NCBI RefSeq assembly: GCF_017814275.1
Contig: NZ_JAGIYQ010000009.1
Coordinates: 62,001 to 126,000, forward strand
DNA length: 64,000 nt
Direction: 5' to 3'
Origin: Gottfriedia endophytica
GTDB lineage: Bacteria > Bacillota > Bacilli > Bacillales > Bacillaceae_G
Below, piece after piece: positions 16,602 through 27,633 of this stretch. Positions within the stretch are counted from its first letter, which is position 1, and the number at the start of each line of letters is the position of its first letter. The notes beneath the pieces were generated by a model. It ran no database searches, had not been told where the DNA came from, and was given only the letters and a program-made list of their open reading frames with translations. A program made the position numbers and the translations under genes.

Positions 16602-18779
16602 TTAAGCGCGTTTAATTTCTTCCATTACGAACGCTTCAATAACGTCGCCTTCTTTAATATCATTGAATTTCTCGATTGTAATACCACATTCGTAATTAGT
16701 TGCAACTTCTTTTACATCGTCTTTGAAACGTTTTAATGTATCTAATTGACCTTCAAAAACAACAATGCCATCACGAATTAAACGAACTCCGCTCTCACGA
16801 GTAATTTTACCATCAGTAACATAACATCCAGCAATTGTACCAACTTTAGAAACTTTGAAGACTTGACGAACTTCTGCTTGACCAATTACTTTTTCTTCAA
16901 ACTCTGGATCAAGCATACCTTTCATTGCAGCTTCAATTTCTTCGATAGCTTTGTAAATAATGCGATGTAAACGAATATCTACCTTCTCTAATTCAGCTGT
17001 ACGTTTTGCATTTACATCTGGACGAACGTTAAATCCAATAATAATTGCATTTGATGCAGATGCTAAAATAACATCAGATTCTGTAATTGCGCCAGCACCA
17101 GTATGAATAATTTTTACTTTGACACCTTCAACTTCAATTTTTTGAAGTGAACCTGCCATTGCTTCAACAGAACCTTGAACGTCCGCTTTAACAATGATAT
17201 TGATGTCTTTCACTTCACCTTTTTGGATTTGAGCAAATAAATCTTCTAAAGATAATTTTGAACTCTCACTACGTTGTTGAAGAATCGCATTTTTCGCACG
17301 AGATTCACCAACTTGACGAGCACGTTTTTCATCTGAAAAGACCATAAAACGATCGCCAGCTTGTGGAACTTCATTTAAACCAGTAATTTCAACTGGTGTT
17401 GATGGACCAGCTTCTTTAATACGACGGCCTAAATCGTTTACCATTGCACGAACACGTCCAAATGTATTACCTACAACGATTGGGTCACCAACTTTTAACG
17501 TACCATTTTGCACTAGTAAAGTTGCTACTGAACCTTTTCCTTTATCTAATTCAGCTTCGATAACAGTACCAAGTGCTAAACGGTTTTTATTCGCTTTATA
17601 TTCTTCTACTTCACTTACTAGTAAGATCATTTCTAATAACTGATCAATTCCATCACCAGTTAGTGCAGAAAGTGGAACGAAAATTGTATCTCCACCCCAA
17701 GCCTCAGAAACTAATCCATACTCAGTTAATTCTTGCATAACTCTGTCAGGGTTTGCTGACTCTTTATCCATTTTATTCACAGCAATAATAATTGGTACTT
17801 CTGCTGCTTTAGCATGGTTAATCGCTTCAACAGTTTGTGGCATAACACCGTCATCTGCTGCAACTACGATAATTGTAATGTCTGTTACTTGTGCACCACG
17901 AGCACGCATTGTTGTAAATGCTGCGTGACCTGGAGTATCTAAGAAAGTAATTTTTTTGCCTTCTACTTCTACTTGATAAGCACCGATATGCTGAGTAATT
18001 CCGCCAGCTTCTCCAGCAGTTACTTTCGAATTACGAATTGAATCTAATAATGTTGTTTTACCATGGTCAACGTGTCCCATAATTGTAACAACTGGTGGAC
18101 GTTCTGATAAATCAGCTTCATCATCTGCTACATCGATAAAATTTTCAAAGTCATTCTCATCAATTACAACTTCTTCTTCAACCTCAATACCATAATCAGT
18201 TGCGATTAATTCAATTGCATCTTTGTCTAAATCCTGATTTATAGTAGCCATAACACCTACCATAAATAATTTTTTAATAATTTCTGAAGGTTCTTTTCCT
18301 AATTTTTTAGCAAGTTCAGAAACTGTTAAAGAACCTGCAAAAGTAATCTTATTTGTTGCGTTCTCTGTTGAGTTATTTTTTTGAGTCATATTGTTATTGC
18401 CTTTCTTATTCCCATTGTTAAATTGATCTGAACGATTTTGTATTTGCTTTTTACTATCTGTCTTTTTCTTTTTATTACTATTTTTCTTTGAAGTATTCTT
18501 TGTTTCTTCTTCATACTTAACTTCAAAATCTAGCTCTTCGCTTGTTTCCTCTTGGAATGCAGGCTTTACTTTAACTACAGGAGTTGATTTTTGGACTTGG
18601 GGTTGTTTAACAGCAACGGATTTTGGATGAAAAGATTGATTTAACTTTTCAACGACATCCTCCGCAATTGTGGCCATATGATTTTTAACGTCAACTTTTA
18701 AGTCTTTGAGCCTTTGGATAATCTCCTTACTGGAAACATTTTGTTTCTTTGCATACTCATAAATTCTTATTTTTGTCAT
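16602..18779 (-). CDS. infB: Translation initiation factor IF-2
   Basis: GTPase that brings initiator tRNA to the 30S subunit and drives subunit joining. The N-terminal helical IF2_N motif occupies about 1-50. A charged, low-complexity Lys/Asn/Gln linker (about 70-140) leads to the second IF2_N domain (about 145-200). The G-domain follows with GHVDHGKTT near 236, DTPGHAAF near 282 and NKMD near 336, then domains II to IV. The 725-residue length is normal for a Bacillus short-linker form. The ATG has CTGGGGGTG upstream. It is in the rimP-nusA-rnpM-rplGA-infB-rbfA operon. Confidence 0.97.
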   Translation of the reverse strand: MTKIRIYEYAKKQNVSSKEIIQRLKDLKVDVKNHMATIAEDVVEKLNQSFHPKSVAVKQPQVQKSTPVVKVKPAFQEETSEELDFEVKYEEETKNTSKKNSNKKKKTDSKKQIQNRSDQFNNGNKKGNNNMTQKNNSTENATNKITFAGSLTVSELAKKLGKEPSEIIKKLFMVGVMATINQDLDKDAIELIATDYGIEVEEEVVIDENDFENFIDVADDEADLSERPPVVTIMGHVDHGKTTLLDSIRNSKVTAGEAGGITQHIGAYQVEVEGKKITFLDTPGHAAFTTMRARGAQVTDITIIVVAADDGVMPQTVEAINHAKAAEVPIIIAVNKMDKESANPDRVMQELTEYGLVSEAWGGDTIFVPLSALTGDGIDQLLEMILLVSEVEEYKANKNRLALGTVIEAELDKGKGSVATLLVQNGTLKVGDPIVVGNTFGRVRAMVNDLGRRIKEAGPSTPVEITGLNEVPQAGDRFMVFSDEKRARQVGESRAKNAILQQRSESSKLSLEDLFAQIQKGEVKDINIIVKADVQGSVEAMAGSLQKIEVEGVKVKIIHTGAGAITESDVILASASNAIIIGFNVRPDVNAKRTAELEKVDIRLHRIIYKAIEEIEAAMKGMLDPEFEEKVIGQAEVRQVFKVSKVGTIAGCYVTDGKITRESGVRLIRDGIVVFEGQLDTLKRFKDDVKEVATNYECGITIEKFNDIKEGDVIEAFVMEEIKRA

Positions 18780-18802
18780 ACGTTCACCCCCAGATTATTC
18801 AA

Positions 18803-19102
18803 TCATTCTAATAATGTTTGTAGTTTACTTGCAAATCCTTGATCAGTAATTGCAACAACTACACGAGCATCTTTTCCAATTGCATGACCTAATTCATATC
18901 GATTTTCAACAAAGCAAAGTGGAACTTTATAGAAAGTTGTTTTATCTGTGATTTTCTTTGCGGTAAGCGTAGAGGCATCCTTTGAAAGGATAACTAGCTT
19001 AGCACGCTTTTGCTGTACTTCTTTCACTACTAATTCTTCACCTGAAATTAATTTTCGTGCTCTTGCAGCTAATCCAAGTAAAGAAAGTCCCTTTTGATTC
19101 AT
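18803..19102 (-). CDS. rplGA: L7Ae-family K-turn binding protein YlxQ
   Basis: 99-residue ribosomal L7Ae/L30e-like protein. Related B. subtilis proteins bind kink-turn RNA; a ribosomal role is not firmly shown. The fold signature is visible in [16 protein letters not shown] near 11-26 and [12 protein letters not shown]-like residues near 33-44. It is encoded two bases after rnpM, with GAGAAGGAG as ribosome site, and lies in the nusA-infB operon as in B. subtilis. Confidence 0.9.
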   Translation of the reverse strand: MNQKGLSLLGLAARARKLISGEELVVKEVQQKRAKLVILSKDASTLTAKKITDKTTFYKVPLCFVENRYELGHAIGKDARVVVAITDQGFASKLQTLLE

Positions 19103-19104
19103 TT

Positions 19105-19368
19105 TTACTCCTTCTCAATAAATGCAAGAAGTTCATCATAAAGGCTTGCATCAATTTTTGTTTTTAATTGGTGATCAAGAGTTTGCTTTTGCTGAGCCAG
19201 TTTTACGACTTCAGCTGACTTTGTTAAATAAGCTCCTCTCCCCGACTTTTTCCCTGTAGGGTCAATGGAGACTTCACCTTCTTTTGAACGAACGATACGA
19301 ATTAATTCTTTTTTAGATTTCATTTCTTGCGTAACAACGCATTTACGTAATGGTATTTTACGATTCAT
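19105..19368 (-). CDS. rnpM: RNase P modulator RnpM (YlxR)
   Basis: Small basic DUF448 protein (87 residues). The family signature is clear: [20 protein letters not shown] near the N-terminus and [13 protein letters not shown] near 37-49. The B. subtilis orthologue was reported to bind RNase P RNA and reduce its activity; this is family knowledge. The ribosome site is GAGTGAGGTAGCTC. It is eight bases after nusA and followed by rplGA at two bases. Confidence 0.92.
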   Translation of the reverse strand: MNRKIPLRKCVVTQEMKSKKELIRIVRSKEGEVSIDPTGKKSGRGAYLTKSAEVVKLAQQKQTLDHQLKTKIDASLYDELLAFIEKE

Positions 19369-19376
19369 GAGCTACC

Positions 19377-20492
19377 TCACTCCTCATTAAAATCGTTTTT
19401 GAAAACATCAAATTCTTCACTTGAACTATTCAAATTACTAGAATAATCAATGCCTAACTTATCAGCATCTGATTGTGATTTGATGTCTATTTTCCAACCA
19501 GTTAAACGTGCTGCTAAACGAGCATTTTGTCCACGTTTACCAATTGCTAATGAAAGCTGGTGATCAGGAACAACAACAGTTGTTGCTTTTTCTTCTTCAT
19601 TTACTAATACTTTTAAAACTTGTGATGGACTTAGAGCGTTTGCAACAAACTCAACTGGATCTGCAGACCAACGTACAATATCAATTTTCTCACCTTTTAA
19701 TTCATTGACAATTGTTTGAACACGTTGACCTTTTTGACCAACACAAGCGCCAACTGGATCTAAATCTGGATTGCTTGTATAAACTGAGATTTTTGAACGA
19801 TCTCCAGCTTCACGAGCTACAGAGCGAATTTCTACAACTCCATCGTAAATTTCTGGCACTTCCGTTTCAAACATTCTTTTTAAAAGTCCTGGATGAGTTC
19901 TAGATACGAATATTTGTGGACCTTTTGACGTTTTTTCTACTTTCGTAACAAAAACTTTAATACGGTCATGAATTTTATACTTCTCAGTTGGAATTTGCTC
20001 ATTAACCGGAAGGACAGCTTCAATTTTACCTAAATTGATGTAAATTGCACGTGCATCGATTCGTTGAACGGTCCCCGTCATCATATCTTCTTGGCGATCA
20101 ATATATTCTGAATAGATTACACCACGTTCTGCTTCACGAACACGTTGTGTTACAACCTGTTTAGCTGTTGTTGCAGCAACACGTCCAAAATCTTTCGGAG
20201 TTACTTCAAGTTCAATAACATCGCCAACATGATAGTTAGGATTATGTTCTCTAGCTTCCTCAACTGAAATTTCTAAGCGCGTATCAAAGACATTACTTAC
20301 AACTTCTTTACGAGCAAATACACGGATTGATCCGTTTTGTAAGTTAAAATCAACTCGCACATTTTGTGCTTGGTTAAAGTTACGTTTATAAGCAGAAATT
20401 AAAGCTGCCTCAATTGCATCAATTACGACATCTTTACTAATGCCTTTTTCTTTTTCAATAATCTCAAGAGCTGTTAATAGTTCAGAACTCAT
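19377..20492 (-). CDS. nusA: Transcription termination/antitermination protein NusA
   Basis: RNA polymerase-associated factor that promotes pausing and intrinsic termination. The order is an N-terminal RNAP-binding domain (1-130), S1 domain (about 135-200), then KH1 and KH2 with VGACVGQKGQRVQ near 248-260 and AIGKRGQNARLAARLTGW near 317-334. At 371 residues it lacks the acidic C-terminal repeats of proteobacterial NusA, as expected in Firmicutes. Its ATG has TTAGGGGGATT upstream. It is 19 bases after rimP. The operon leader carries terminator-like hairpins that could serve NusA autoregulation. Confidence 0.97.
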   Translation of the reverse strand: MSSELLTALEIIEKEKGISKDVVIDAIEAALISAYKRNFNQAQNVRVDFNLQNGSIRVFARKEVVSNVFDTRLEISVEEAREHNPNYHVGDVIELEVTPKDFGRVAATTAKQVVTQRVREAERGVIYSEYIDRQEDMMTGTVQRIDARAIYINLGKIEAVLPVNEQIPTEKYKIHDRIKVFVTKVEKTSKGPQIFVSRTHPGLLKRMFETEVPEIYDGVVEIRSVAREAGDRSKISVYTSNPDLDPVGACVGQKGQRVQTIVNELKGEKIDIVRWSADPVEFVANALSPSQVLKVLVNEEEKATTVVVPDHQLSLAIGKRGQNARLAARLTGWKIDIKSQSDADKLGIDYSSNLNSSSEEFDVFKNDFNEE

Positions 20493-20511
20493 GGTTCTTA
20501 AATCCCCCTAA

Positions 20512-20985
20512 CTAGAAAAACGTTACTGCAAGTCTTGCGCTTGCAATTTTTTGTGTTGGAATTGTTATTTGTTTTTTGCGTGTTTTAATGGTTAATTCAA
20601 GTACTACTTCTTCAGAAGAATACGATAAAAGTTTACCTTCAAAATTCTTTTCATCTTGGATTGGTTCATAAGTTTTTATCGCGATATATTTACCAATAGC
20701 TTTTACGAAATCTTCTTCTTTTTTTAATGGACGTTCAGCACCAGGTGAAGAAACATCTAAAAAGTATAAATTTTCAATTGGGTCCTTTTCATCAAGTACC
20801 TCACTCAATCTTTCACTTACGGCCCCACATTGCTCTAGATCAATACCTGTTTCACTATCTATAAATACTCGAAGGAACCAATCTTTTCCTTCTTTTACAT
20901 ATTCTACATCAACAAGCTCTAATCCTAGTTCTTCTACAATTGGTTTCGCAAATTCTGTAACTAATTCTGTAACCGTTTTACTCAA
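20512..20985 (-). CDS. rimP: Ribosome maturation factor RimP
   Basis: Needed for 30S assembly (head domain). The two small domains are typical: [15 protein letters not shown] near 19-33, [15 protein letters not shown] near 40-54 and [12 protein letters not shown] near 78-89. The start is the TTG at 20985, seven bases after AAAGGAGG. The longer frame begins inside that ribosome site and is not used. This gives 157 residues. It is the first gene of the nusA-infB operon (ylxS in older B. subtilis naming). Confidence 0.93.
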   Translation of the reverse strand: MSKTVTELVTEFAKPIVEELGLELVDVEYVKEGKDWFLRVFIDSETGIDLEQCGAVSERLSEVLDEKDPIENLYFLDVSSPGAERPLKKEEDFVKAIGKYIAIKTYEPIQDEKNFEGKLLSYSSEEVVLELTIKTRKKQITIPTQKIASARLAVTFF

Positions 20986-21021
20986 GAAACGTCCTCCTTT
21001 CAACGTATAAAGATGAAAATA

Positions 21022-21192
21022 CCCTGCATTTTAGCAGGGAAATTAATAGTAGTATCTCCAAATAATCTTGTTTTTCGTTAAGAAAAAATATCTATTTCAA
21101 ACGAAAACAAGAAGATGAATCGGGTCAAACTAATAAGAAAGAGCAGGTTTCACCTGCTCTTTAAAAATCCCGTGCTAAAAACATCTAATCTA
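21022..21192 (-). promoter_or_regulatory. Structured rimP-nusA leader with three stem-loops
   Basis: In transcript order there are three stems. The first is AAAGAGCAGG / CCTGCTCTTT (21162-21138). The second is a long imperfect stem, CTTGTTTTCGTT / AACGAAAAACAAG (about 21110-21066). The third is CCCTGC / GCAGGG (21039-21022), followed by TATTTTC just before the rimP ribosome site. The last resembles an intrinsic terminator with a weak U-tract, the kind expected to need NusA. Confidence 0.6.
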
Positions 21193-21220
21193 ACTATACC
21201 ATATTTTCACTGTTTTGCAA
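21193..21220 (-). promoter_or_regulatory. Sigma-A promoter of the rimP-nusA operon
   Basis: TTGCAA (21220-21215), 16-base spacer, TATAGT (21198-21193) on the minus strand. It lies directly after the polC stop and about 210 bases before the rimP start. Confidence 0.65.
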
Positions 21221-21223
21221 GTT

Positions 21224-24200
21224 TTAAAAGCCGTCAAACAATGATAATTGGTTTTGATCAGGGAGTGATTGAAGACATCCTTGTTTATCTAAATACTCTA
21301 GTATTGTTTTTGAAATTTTACTTCTTTGTTGTAAATCTTCTTTTGAAAGGAATTCTCCATCTTCTCTTGCTGATACAATATTTTTCGCAGCATTCGTTCC
21401 AAGACCAGGTATTGAATTAAATGGTGGTAGTAATTTATTGCCTTCAACTAAAAATTCGTCAGAACTAGATCTATAAAGATCAATTCGATCAAATGAATAG
21501 CCTCTTTCACACATTTCGAGTGCTAACTCAAGAACAGTCATTAAGTTTTTCTCTTTAACAGAAGCGTCTAGACCTTTTATAGCAATTTCCTCTATCTTAG
21601 CACGAATAGCAGCTGGTCCAGCAACCATTGCTTCAATATCAAAATCCTCTGCGCGTACGGTGAAATACGCTGCGTAATACAGAATTGGGTGATGGACTTT
21701 AAAATAGGCAATTCTAACCGCCATTAAAACATAGGCAGCAGCATGGGCTTTAGGGAACATATATTTAATTTTTTTACATGAGTCAATATACCAGGTAGGA
21801 ACATCATTTTTGATCATTTCCTCTTCCCACTCTGGTGGTACGCCTTTACCCTTACGAACTGATTCCATAATTTTAAATGCTAAAGAAGGTTCAAGTCCTT
21901 GATAGATTAAGTAAACCATTATATCATCTCGACAACCAATAACTTCTGGAAGAGTACATGTACCACTATTAATTAATTCCGATGCGTTCCCTAACCAAAC
22001 GTCTGTACCATGAGATAACCCTGATATTTGCACTAGTTCTGAGAACGTTGAAGGCTTCGTATCTTCAAGCATTTGGCGTACAAATTTCGTTCCAAATTCA
22101 GGAATACCATATGTTCCTGTTTTACAGCCAATTTGATCCCCTGTTACACCAAGTGGTTCAGGTCCAGCAAATATTTTCATTACTTCTGGATCATCTGTTG
22201 GAATCGTTTTTGGATCAATTCCACTTAGATCTTGAAGCATACGAATAACTGTTGGATCATCGTGACCAAGTATATCTAGTTTTAACAAATTATCATGGAT
22301 TGAGTGGAAATCAAAATGCGTTGTCTTCCATTCGGATTTCGTATCATCAGCAGGGAACTGTATCGGTGAAAAATCAAAAATGTCCATGTAATCAGGAACA
22401 ACGATAATACCACCTGGATGCTGACCAGTCGTTCTTTTTACACCCGTACAGCCCATTGCTAAACGATCAAATTCAGCACCACGTAAAGTGAGATTATGAT
22501 CGTTCGCATATCCTCGTACATATCCATATGCTGTTTTATCAGCAACTGTACCAATTGTACCTGCACGGTATACGTAATCTTCACCAAACAATACTTTTGT
22601 ATAGTTATGTGCAATTGGTTGATATTCACCGCTGAAATTCAAGTCAATATCAGGTACCTTATCTCCCTTGAATCCAAGGAACGTTTCAAACGGTATATCA
22701 TGCCCATCTTTTTTATAAGCAGTTCCACACTCTGGGCAATCTTTATTTGGTAAATCAAAACCTGACCCGACTGATCCATCGTTAAAGAACTCCGAATGCT
22801 TACACTTAGGACATACATAATGAGGAGGTAATGGATTAACCTCTGTTATTTCAGTCATCGTTGCTACAAATGAAGAACCAACAGATCCACGAGAACCTAC
22901 TAGATAGCCATCATCAAGTGATTTTTTCACGAGCTTGTGTGAGATAAGATAAATAACCGCAAAGCCATGACCGATAATACTCTTAAGTTCTTTTTCAAGA
23001 CGAGCTTCTACGATTTCAGGTAACTCTTCACCATATATTAGTCTTGCTCTCGCATAACTCATCTCACGCATTTCTACATCTGCACCTTCAATTTTAGGTG
23101 TGTAAAGATCATCTTTAATTGGTTTTATCTCTTCAACCATACTTACTATTTTTTGTGTATTTGTAACAACAATTTCCTTTGCCTTCTCCTCACCTAAAAA
23201 TGAGAAGCATTTTAACATTTCATCAGTTGTTCGGAAATGAACATCTGGAAGACGATGTCGATTTAATGGGTTTGCACCACCTTGAGATCCAACTAAAATC
23301 TTCCGATAAATTTGATCCTCTTTATGAAGATAGTGAACATTTCCAGTTGCAACAATTAATTTACCTGTTTTTTCACCGATATTAACAAGCTTTGAAATAA
23401 CTTCTCTTAAATGTTGTTCATTTCGAACAAGCTCTAATTCAATTAAATGCAGTAGCACTTCTGGTGGCATTACTTCAATATAATCATAGAAATCAATTAA
23501 CTTTTCAACTTCTTCTGGTGCTTTTTGAATATTCGCTTCAAACACTTCACCTTTATCACATGCTGTTCCTACTAATATACCTTCGCGATGCTTCATTAAT
23601 AGAGATTTAGGCACACGTGCTACTCGATGATGATAATGAAGATGAGAATATGAAACAATTTTGAACAGATTCTTTAATCCGATCTCATTTTGAGCAATCA
23701 GCGTTGCATGAGACGGTCTTGAACGTTTCCATGCATCACCTTTACCCATTGAATCATTTAATTGTTCATGATAAAGCATACCCTCTTCTGCAGCATCCTT
23801 TAACATTTTTATCATTAGAAAACCTGTGGCTTCAGCATCATAAATTGCTCGGTGATGCTGTGTTAAATTGATATCAAACTTTTTACATAACGTATTTAAT
23901 CGGAAGTTTTTAAATTCAGGATACAAATTCCTTGCGAGTTCTAATGTATCAATTACACTATTTTGTGTTTCACCGATTTCATATTTTTTAAAGCCCATTT
24001 GGATGAAGCCCATATCAAATGATGCATTATGTGCAACTAAGATACAATCTTCCATCCACTCTTTAAATTCTTTCAAAACGATGTCAATGTTAGGAGCATC
24101 TTTAACCATTTCATCCGTAATACCTGTTAATTCAATTGTTGTTGCAGAAAGAGGATGATGTGGATTTGCGAAACGTTCAAATCGATCAATAATTTCACCA

Positions 24201-25531
24201 TTATGAATCTTAACTGCAGCTAGTTCAATAATGGTGTCATAAACAGCAGAAAGCCCCGTTGTTTCTACGTCAAATACAACGTAAGTAGCATCACTTAAAG
24301 AAATGTTCCTTGGGTTATAAGCAGTTGGTACACCATCATTTACTAAGTTGATTTCTACACCGTACAATATTTTAACGCCATTCTTCTTACCACTGTTAAA
24401 AGCTTCGGGGAATGATTGAACAACAGCGTGATCTGTTATTGCTATTGCTTCATGACCAAATTTACTTGCAAGTTTTACTAAGTCTCCTGCAGAGCAAACA
24501 GCATCCATTTGACTCATTTGAGTATGAGCATGTAATTCTACTCGTTTCTCCCCTTCAGGAGCTTCGTCTTTTCTCTCAATTGGCGTAATTTCATTAATGT
24601 CATTTGCAATCATTACTAAATCTCTTACAAATGTATCATTTTGTACTGAACCTCTTACTTTTACCCACATTCCCTTTTTAATACTTGATAATAAAGGTAT
24701 GTCTTCCTTGTCTCTAGAGAACATTTTAACAAGAATTGAACTAGTGTAATCTGTGATTTTAAATGTGACTAAAACACGTCCACTCTTTAACTCTCTTACA
24801 TCAGAATCAAAAACATAACCTTGAACAACGATACGTCTCTCTTCTTCAATAATCGTTGAAATTGAAGCGATGTCATCCTCTTTAATATAGTAACCAACTA
24901 CTAATGGGCCTTGTGGCTCTTCTCCAGATTGTTCTTCTGCTTCACGTTTATCAAGTTCAACTAATACTTCCATCGCACGCAGACGATCTTCTTCCGCCTT
25001 TTTTTCCAAAAATTCTGCTTGAACAGCATCATTGTTACTTAATTCTGTTTCAAATAATAATTTGGGAAATCCAGCTTGTACATAAAGTTGTTGTAATTGA
25101 GGGATATATCGACTTCTAAATGTCTCAGCTTCAATTTCACTTTTTACTGAAACGATAATTTTTTTATTTTCGATTTTTGGTATAGACTGTTCAATATGCT
25201 GTAAAATTGGTGATTTTGACTGTACGTTATTCAATAAATAAGACCAATAGTCAACCACATTTTGTTCTTCAAAATTAACATGTTCAATTTGTAGATTTAC
25301 AGAAACTGAAGCAATATGTTGAAAGCTTGTTATCATTTTTGAAACAAAAAGTTGATAAGTTGAAAAAGGCAAAGTATTTTCTACTTTAACTGTAAATTCC
25401 CAGCTTTTTTCTTGTTTATTTACTTCTAAACTAACAATTTCACCATTTTGAAAATACTGGGCTGTTAGTTCACTCGGTAATTTAATTTGTTCTAAAAGAA
25501 TTGCAAACTTTTCTTTTCGGTCTTGATTCAT
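21224..25531 (-). CDS. polC: DNA polymerase III PolC-type alpha subunit
   Basis: Replicative DNA polymerase of Gram-positive bacteria, with built-in proofreading. In order: N-terminal region and OB domain (about 230-310), PHP domain (HAHTQMS near 335 and AITDHA near 367, split by the exonuclease), DEDDh 3'-5' exonuclease (FDVETTGLS near 423 to DAEATG near 565) and a zinc-binding segment, CPKC...CPEC, near 900-940. The palm has [12 protein letters not shown] near 970, then fingers, and the C-terminal helix-hairpin-helix has [15 protein letters not shown] near 1375. The 1435 residues match the family. The ATG has AAAGGATGGTGAG upstream. It is separated from proS by repeat copy 3. Confidence 0.97.
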   Translation of the reverse strand: MNQDRKEKFAILLEQIKLPSELTAQYFQNGEIVSLEVNKQEKSWEFTVKVENTLPFSTYQLFVSKMITSFQHIASVSVNLQIEHVNFEEQNVVDYWSYLLNNVQSKSPILQHIEQSIPKIENKKIIVSVKSEIEAETFRSRYIPQLQQLYVQAGFPKLLFETELSNNDAVQAEFLEKKAEEDRLRAMEVLVELDKREAEEQSGEEPQGPLVVGYYIKEDDIASISTIIEEERRIVVQGYVFDSDVRELKSGRVLVTFKITDYTSSILVKMFSRDKEDIPLLSSIKKGMWVKVRGSVQNDTFVRDLVMIANDINEITPIERKDEAPEGEKRVELHAHTQMSQMDAVCSAGDLVKLASKFGHEAIAITDHAVVQSFPEAFNSGKKNGVKILYGVEINLVNDGVPTAYNPRNISLSDATYVVFDVETTGLSAVYDTIIELAAVKIHNGEIIDRFERFANPHHPLSATTIELTGITDEMVKDAPNIDIVLKEFKEWMEDCILVAHNASFDMGFIQMGFKKYEIGETQNSVIDTLELARNLYPEFKNFRLNTLCKKFDINLTQHHRAIYDAEATGFLMIKMLKDAAEEGMLYHEQLNDSMGKGDAWKRSRPSHATLIAQNEIGLKNLFKIVSYSHLHYHHRVARVPKSLLMKHREGILVGTACDKGEVFEANIQKAPEEVEKLIDFYDYIEVMPPEVLLHLIELELVRNEQHLREVISKLVNIGEKTGKLIVATGNVHYLHKEDQIYRKILVGSQGGANPLNRHRLPDVHFRTTDEMLKCFSFLGEEKAKEIVVTNTQKIVSMVEEIKPIKDDLYTPKIEGADVEMREMSYARARLIYGEELPEIVEARLEKELKSIIGHGFAVIYLISHKLVKKSLDDGYLVGSRGSVGSSFVATMTEITEVNPLPPHYVCPKCKHSEFFNDGSVGSGFDLPNKDCPECGTAYKKDGHDIPFETFLGFKGDKVPDIDLNFSGEYQPIAHNYTKVLFGEDYVYRAGTIGTVADKTAYGYVRGYANDHNLTLRGAEFDRLAMGCTGVKRTTGQHPGGIIVVPDYMDIFDFSPIQFPADDTKSEWKTTHFDFHSIHDNLLKLDILGHDDPTVIRMLQDLSGIDPKTIPTDDPEVMKIFAGPEPLGVTGDQIGCKTGTYGIPEFGTKFVRQMLEDTKPSTFSELVQISGLSHGTDVWLGNASELINSGTCTLPEVIGCRDDIMVYLIYQGLEPSLAFKIMESVRKGKGVPPEWEEEMIKNDVPTWYIDSCKKIKYMFPKAHAAAYVLMAVRIAYFKVHHPILYYAAYFTVRAEDFDIEAMVAGPAAIRAKIEEIAIKGLDASVKEKNLMTVLELALEMCERGYSFDRIDLYRSSSDEFLVEGNKLLPPFNSIPGLGTNAAKNIVSAREDGEFLSKEDLQQRSKISKTILEYLDKQGCLQSLPDQNQLSLFDGF

Positions 25532-25573
25532 GATCTCACCATCCTTTCAAAAATGCATATAGACATAACAGAA

Positions 25574-25595
25574 AGTACCCCTATGAAGAGGTACT
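25574..25595 (-). terminator. Possible terminator downstream of proS
   Basis: AGTACC / GGTACT stem, with a G-U pair inside and only a weak T-rich tail (TTTCTGTTATG). It lies after repeat copy 3, between proS and polC. Confidence 0.4.
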
Positions 25596-25649
25596 CACTT
25601 ATATTAATTATTGGCTGATTTCTTAAACTTTGCTATTTAACATTGCGAT

Positions 25650-25775
25650 AAGTTGATTCCACTCCAGGATGCTCGCTTTCCGCGCGGCGTGATTTAGCTT
25701 CCTCGGCAAACCTACGGGGTCTAAGCCTTCCCGCTATTTCCACAGGAGTCTCGCACCTTCCGCACGAATCAACTT
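25650..25775 (+). repeat. GC-rich palindromic intergenic repeat, copy 3 (diverged)
   Basis: About 126 bp in the proS-polC gap. It shares the AGTTGATT / AATCAACT ends and CTCGCTTTCC, CGGGGTCTAAGCC and CACAGGAGTC blocks with the other copies, but the centre has lost several bases. Similarity extends out to GGCTGATTTC at 25613 on one side and to AGAAAAATGCC ending at 25826 on the other, which lies inside the last codons of proS. Confidence 0.85.
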
Positions 25776-25813
25776 CTGTCTTTCAAGTTAGAAATCGCAA
25801 AAGCAATAATCTT

Positions 25814-27526
25814 TTAGAAAAATGCCTTTAATTTAAGGTTCTTTATTTCATTTATAAGTTCTGCAACGGTAACTTCTTTACTAAATTCACCATTTCTAGT
25901 TTTTAATTCTACAATTCCTTCTGCAGCACGTTTTCCTACAGTGATACGAATAGGAATACCAAACAAATCAGCATCAGCAAATTTTACACCAACACGTTCA
26001 TTTCTGTCATCTACTAAGACATCTTGTCCATTTTCTATTAATAGTTTTTCAATTTCATCAGCTAATTGAACTTGCTCTTCATTTTTCGTGTTAACAGTTA
26101 AAACATGCACGTCAAAAGGAGCTAAATTTATTGGCCACACAATTCCTTTTTCATCATTATATTGTTCTACAATCGCAGCTAATGTACGAGATACACCTAT
26201 TCCATAGCAACCCATAATGATTGGATTTGTTTTACCATTTTGATCAAGGAATTCAGCATTCATCGATTCAGAATATTTCGTTCCGAGCTTAAATACATGA
26301 CCTACTTCTATCCCTTTCGCAAAAGAAATAATTCCTTTTCCATCTGGTGAAGGATCTCCCTCTTGTATGAATCGTAAATCTACAAATTCAGTAACAGTAT
26401 AATCACGGTTTACATTGACATTTAAATAATGATAGCCTTCATCATTTGCTCCACAGCAACCATTTCCAATTGCTTGAACAGCTTTATCTGCAAGAATTTT
26501 AATATCAGAATTTACACCAACAGGTCCAAGTGAACCAATTTCACAACCCATAATTTCTTTCACATCTTTTGGATCTGCAAGTTCAACTTGATTAGCTCCT
26601 AAGTAGTTTTTAAGCTTAATATCATTAAGGTCATGATCTCCTCTTACCAAAACAAGAACAAATTCATTATCCGCTTTAAAAAGAAGTGTTTTGATACTTT
26701 TTTCTACTGGTAAGTTTAGAAATTCAGTTACTTCTTCAATTGTTTTTTTGTTAGGTGTTGAAACCTTTTCAATATCTGCAAGTACATCTAAACTTGGAGA
26801 ATAATCTACAACTACTGGTGCCATTTCGATATTAGCAGCGTAGCTAGAGTCAGTTGAAAATGCAATTGTATCTTCACCTATATCTGATAATACCATAAAT
26901 TCGTGTGTATCTTTACCACCCATTGCTCCAGAATCAGCAACTACGGCACGGAAGTTTAATCCACAACGAGTGAAAATGTTACTATATGCTTGGAACAAAC
27001 GATCATATACTTCATCCAAGCTTTCTTGAGATGCATGAAAAGAATAAGCGTCCTTCATCATAAATTCACGTCCACGTAACAAACCAAAGCGAGGTCGTTT
27101 TTCATCACGGAATTTTGATTGGATTTGATAGAGTGTAATTGGTAATTTTTTGTAGGATTTTAATTCATCACGAATAACTGAAGTTACAACCTCTTCATGA
27201 GTTGCCCCTAAAGCAAAGCCTCTTCCATGACGATCACGTAATCTCATTAGTTCTGGTCCAAAGTTTTCCCAGCGACCAGATTCCTCCCATAATTCTTGAG
27301 CTTGAAGGGATGGCATTAACATTTCCATTGCTCCAGCCTTATTCATTTCTTCACGGACAATGTTTGCTACTTTTTGAAGTACTTTATGACCTAACGGTAA
27401 AAAGCTATAGATTCCAGATGCATTTTGTCTAATAAAACCTGCTCTAAGTAACAATTGATGGCTTTTAATATCTGCATCAGCTGGTACTTCTCGTAATGTT
27501 GGGCTAAAGACCAAGCTTTGTTTCAT
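25814..27526 (-). CDS. proS: Prolyl-tRNA synthetase
   Basis: Charges tRNA-Pro. It is a bacterial-type class II synthetase (570 residues). Motif 1 is in the N-terminal 80 residues, motif 2 near 135-165 ([17 protein letters not shown]), and the YbaK-like editing insertion runs from about 225 to 390. Motif 3 is near 435 ([17 protein letters not shown]), then the anticodon-binding domain. I use the ATG at 27526; the GTG three codons earlier lies inside the AGGTG ribosome site, and homologues start MRQSL-like. The last residues (LKAFF) and the stop codon fall in the outer flank of repeat copy 3, so the C-terminus has probably been altered by the repeat. Confidence 0.95.
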   Translation of the reverse strand: MKQSLVFSPTLREVPADADIKSHQLLLRAGFIRQNASGIYSFLPLGHKVLQKVANIVREEMNKAGAMEMLMPSLQAQELWEESGRWENFGPELMRLRDRHGRGFALGATHEEVVTSVIRDELKSYKKLPITLYQIQSKFRDEKRPRFGLLRGREFMMKDAYSFHASQESLDEVYDRLFQAYSNIFTRCGLNFRAVVADSGAMGGKDTHEFMVLSDIGEDTIAFSTDSSYAANIEMAPVVVDYSPSLDVLADIEKVSTPNKKTIEEVTEFLNLPVEKSIKTLLFKADNEFVLVLVRGDHDLNDIKLKNYLGANQVELADPKDVKEIMGCEIGSLGPVGVNSDIKILADKAVQAIGNGCCGANDEGYHYLNVNVNRDYTVTEFVDLRFIQEGDPSPDGKGIISFAKGIEVGHVFKLGTKYSESMNAEFLDQNGKTNPIIMGCYGIGVSRTLAAIVEQYNDEKGIVWPINLAPFDVHVLTVNTKNEEQVQLADEIEKLLIENGQDVLVDDRNERVGVKFADADLFGIPIRITVGKRAAEGIVELKTRNGEFSKEVTVAELINEIKNLKLKAFF

Positions 27527-27552
27527 TTCATTCACCTCATTAAATAATGAAA

Positions 27553-27598
27553 GAGACTGTCCATTTAGAAATACAAATGATTCTCTAAGGACAGACTC
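27553..27598. terminator. Inverted repeat / weak terminator between rseP and proS
   Basis: GAGACTGTCC and GGACAGACTC pair with one mismatch around a 26-base loop. The long T-run lies on the plus-strand side, and on the transcribed strand only CTCTTTCATTATTT follows. It may be a leaky terminator after rseP or simply an mRNA hairpin. Confidence 0.4.
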
Positions 27599-27633
27599 AA
27601 TTTTTTTACATGGCTATTTATGTAAAAAGCCTT

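Noticed and set aside
21115-25119. Plus-strand open frames opposite polC
   Set aside because: Antisense shadows of a strongly conserved gene, with no ribosome sites or recognisable products. The same applies to the other plus-strand frames in the window.
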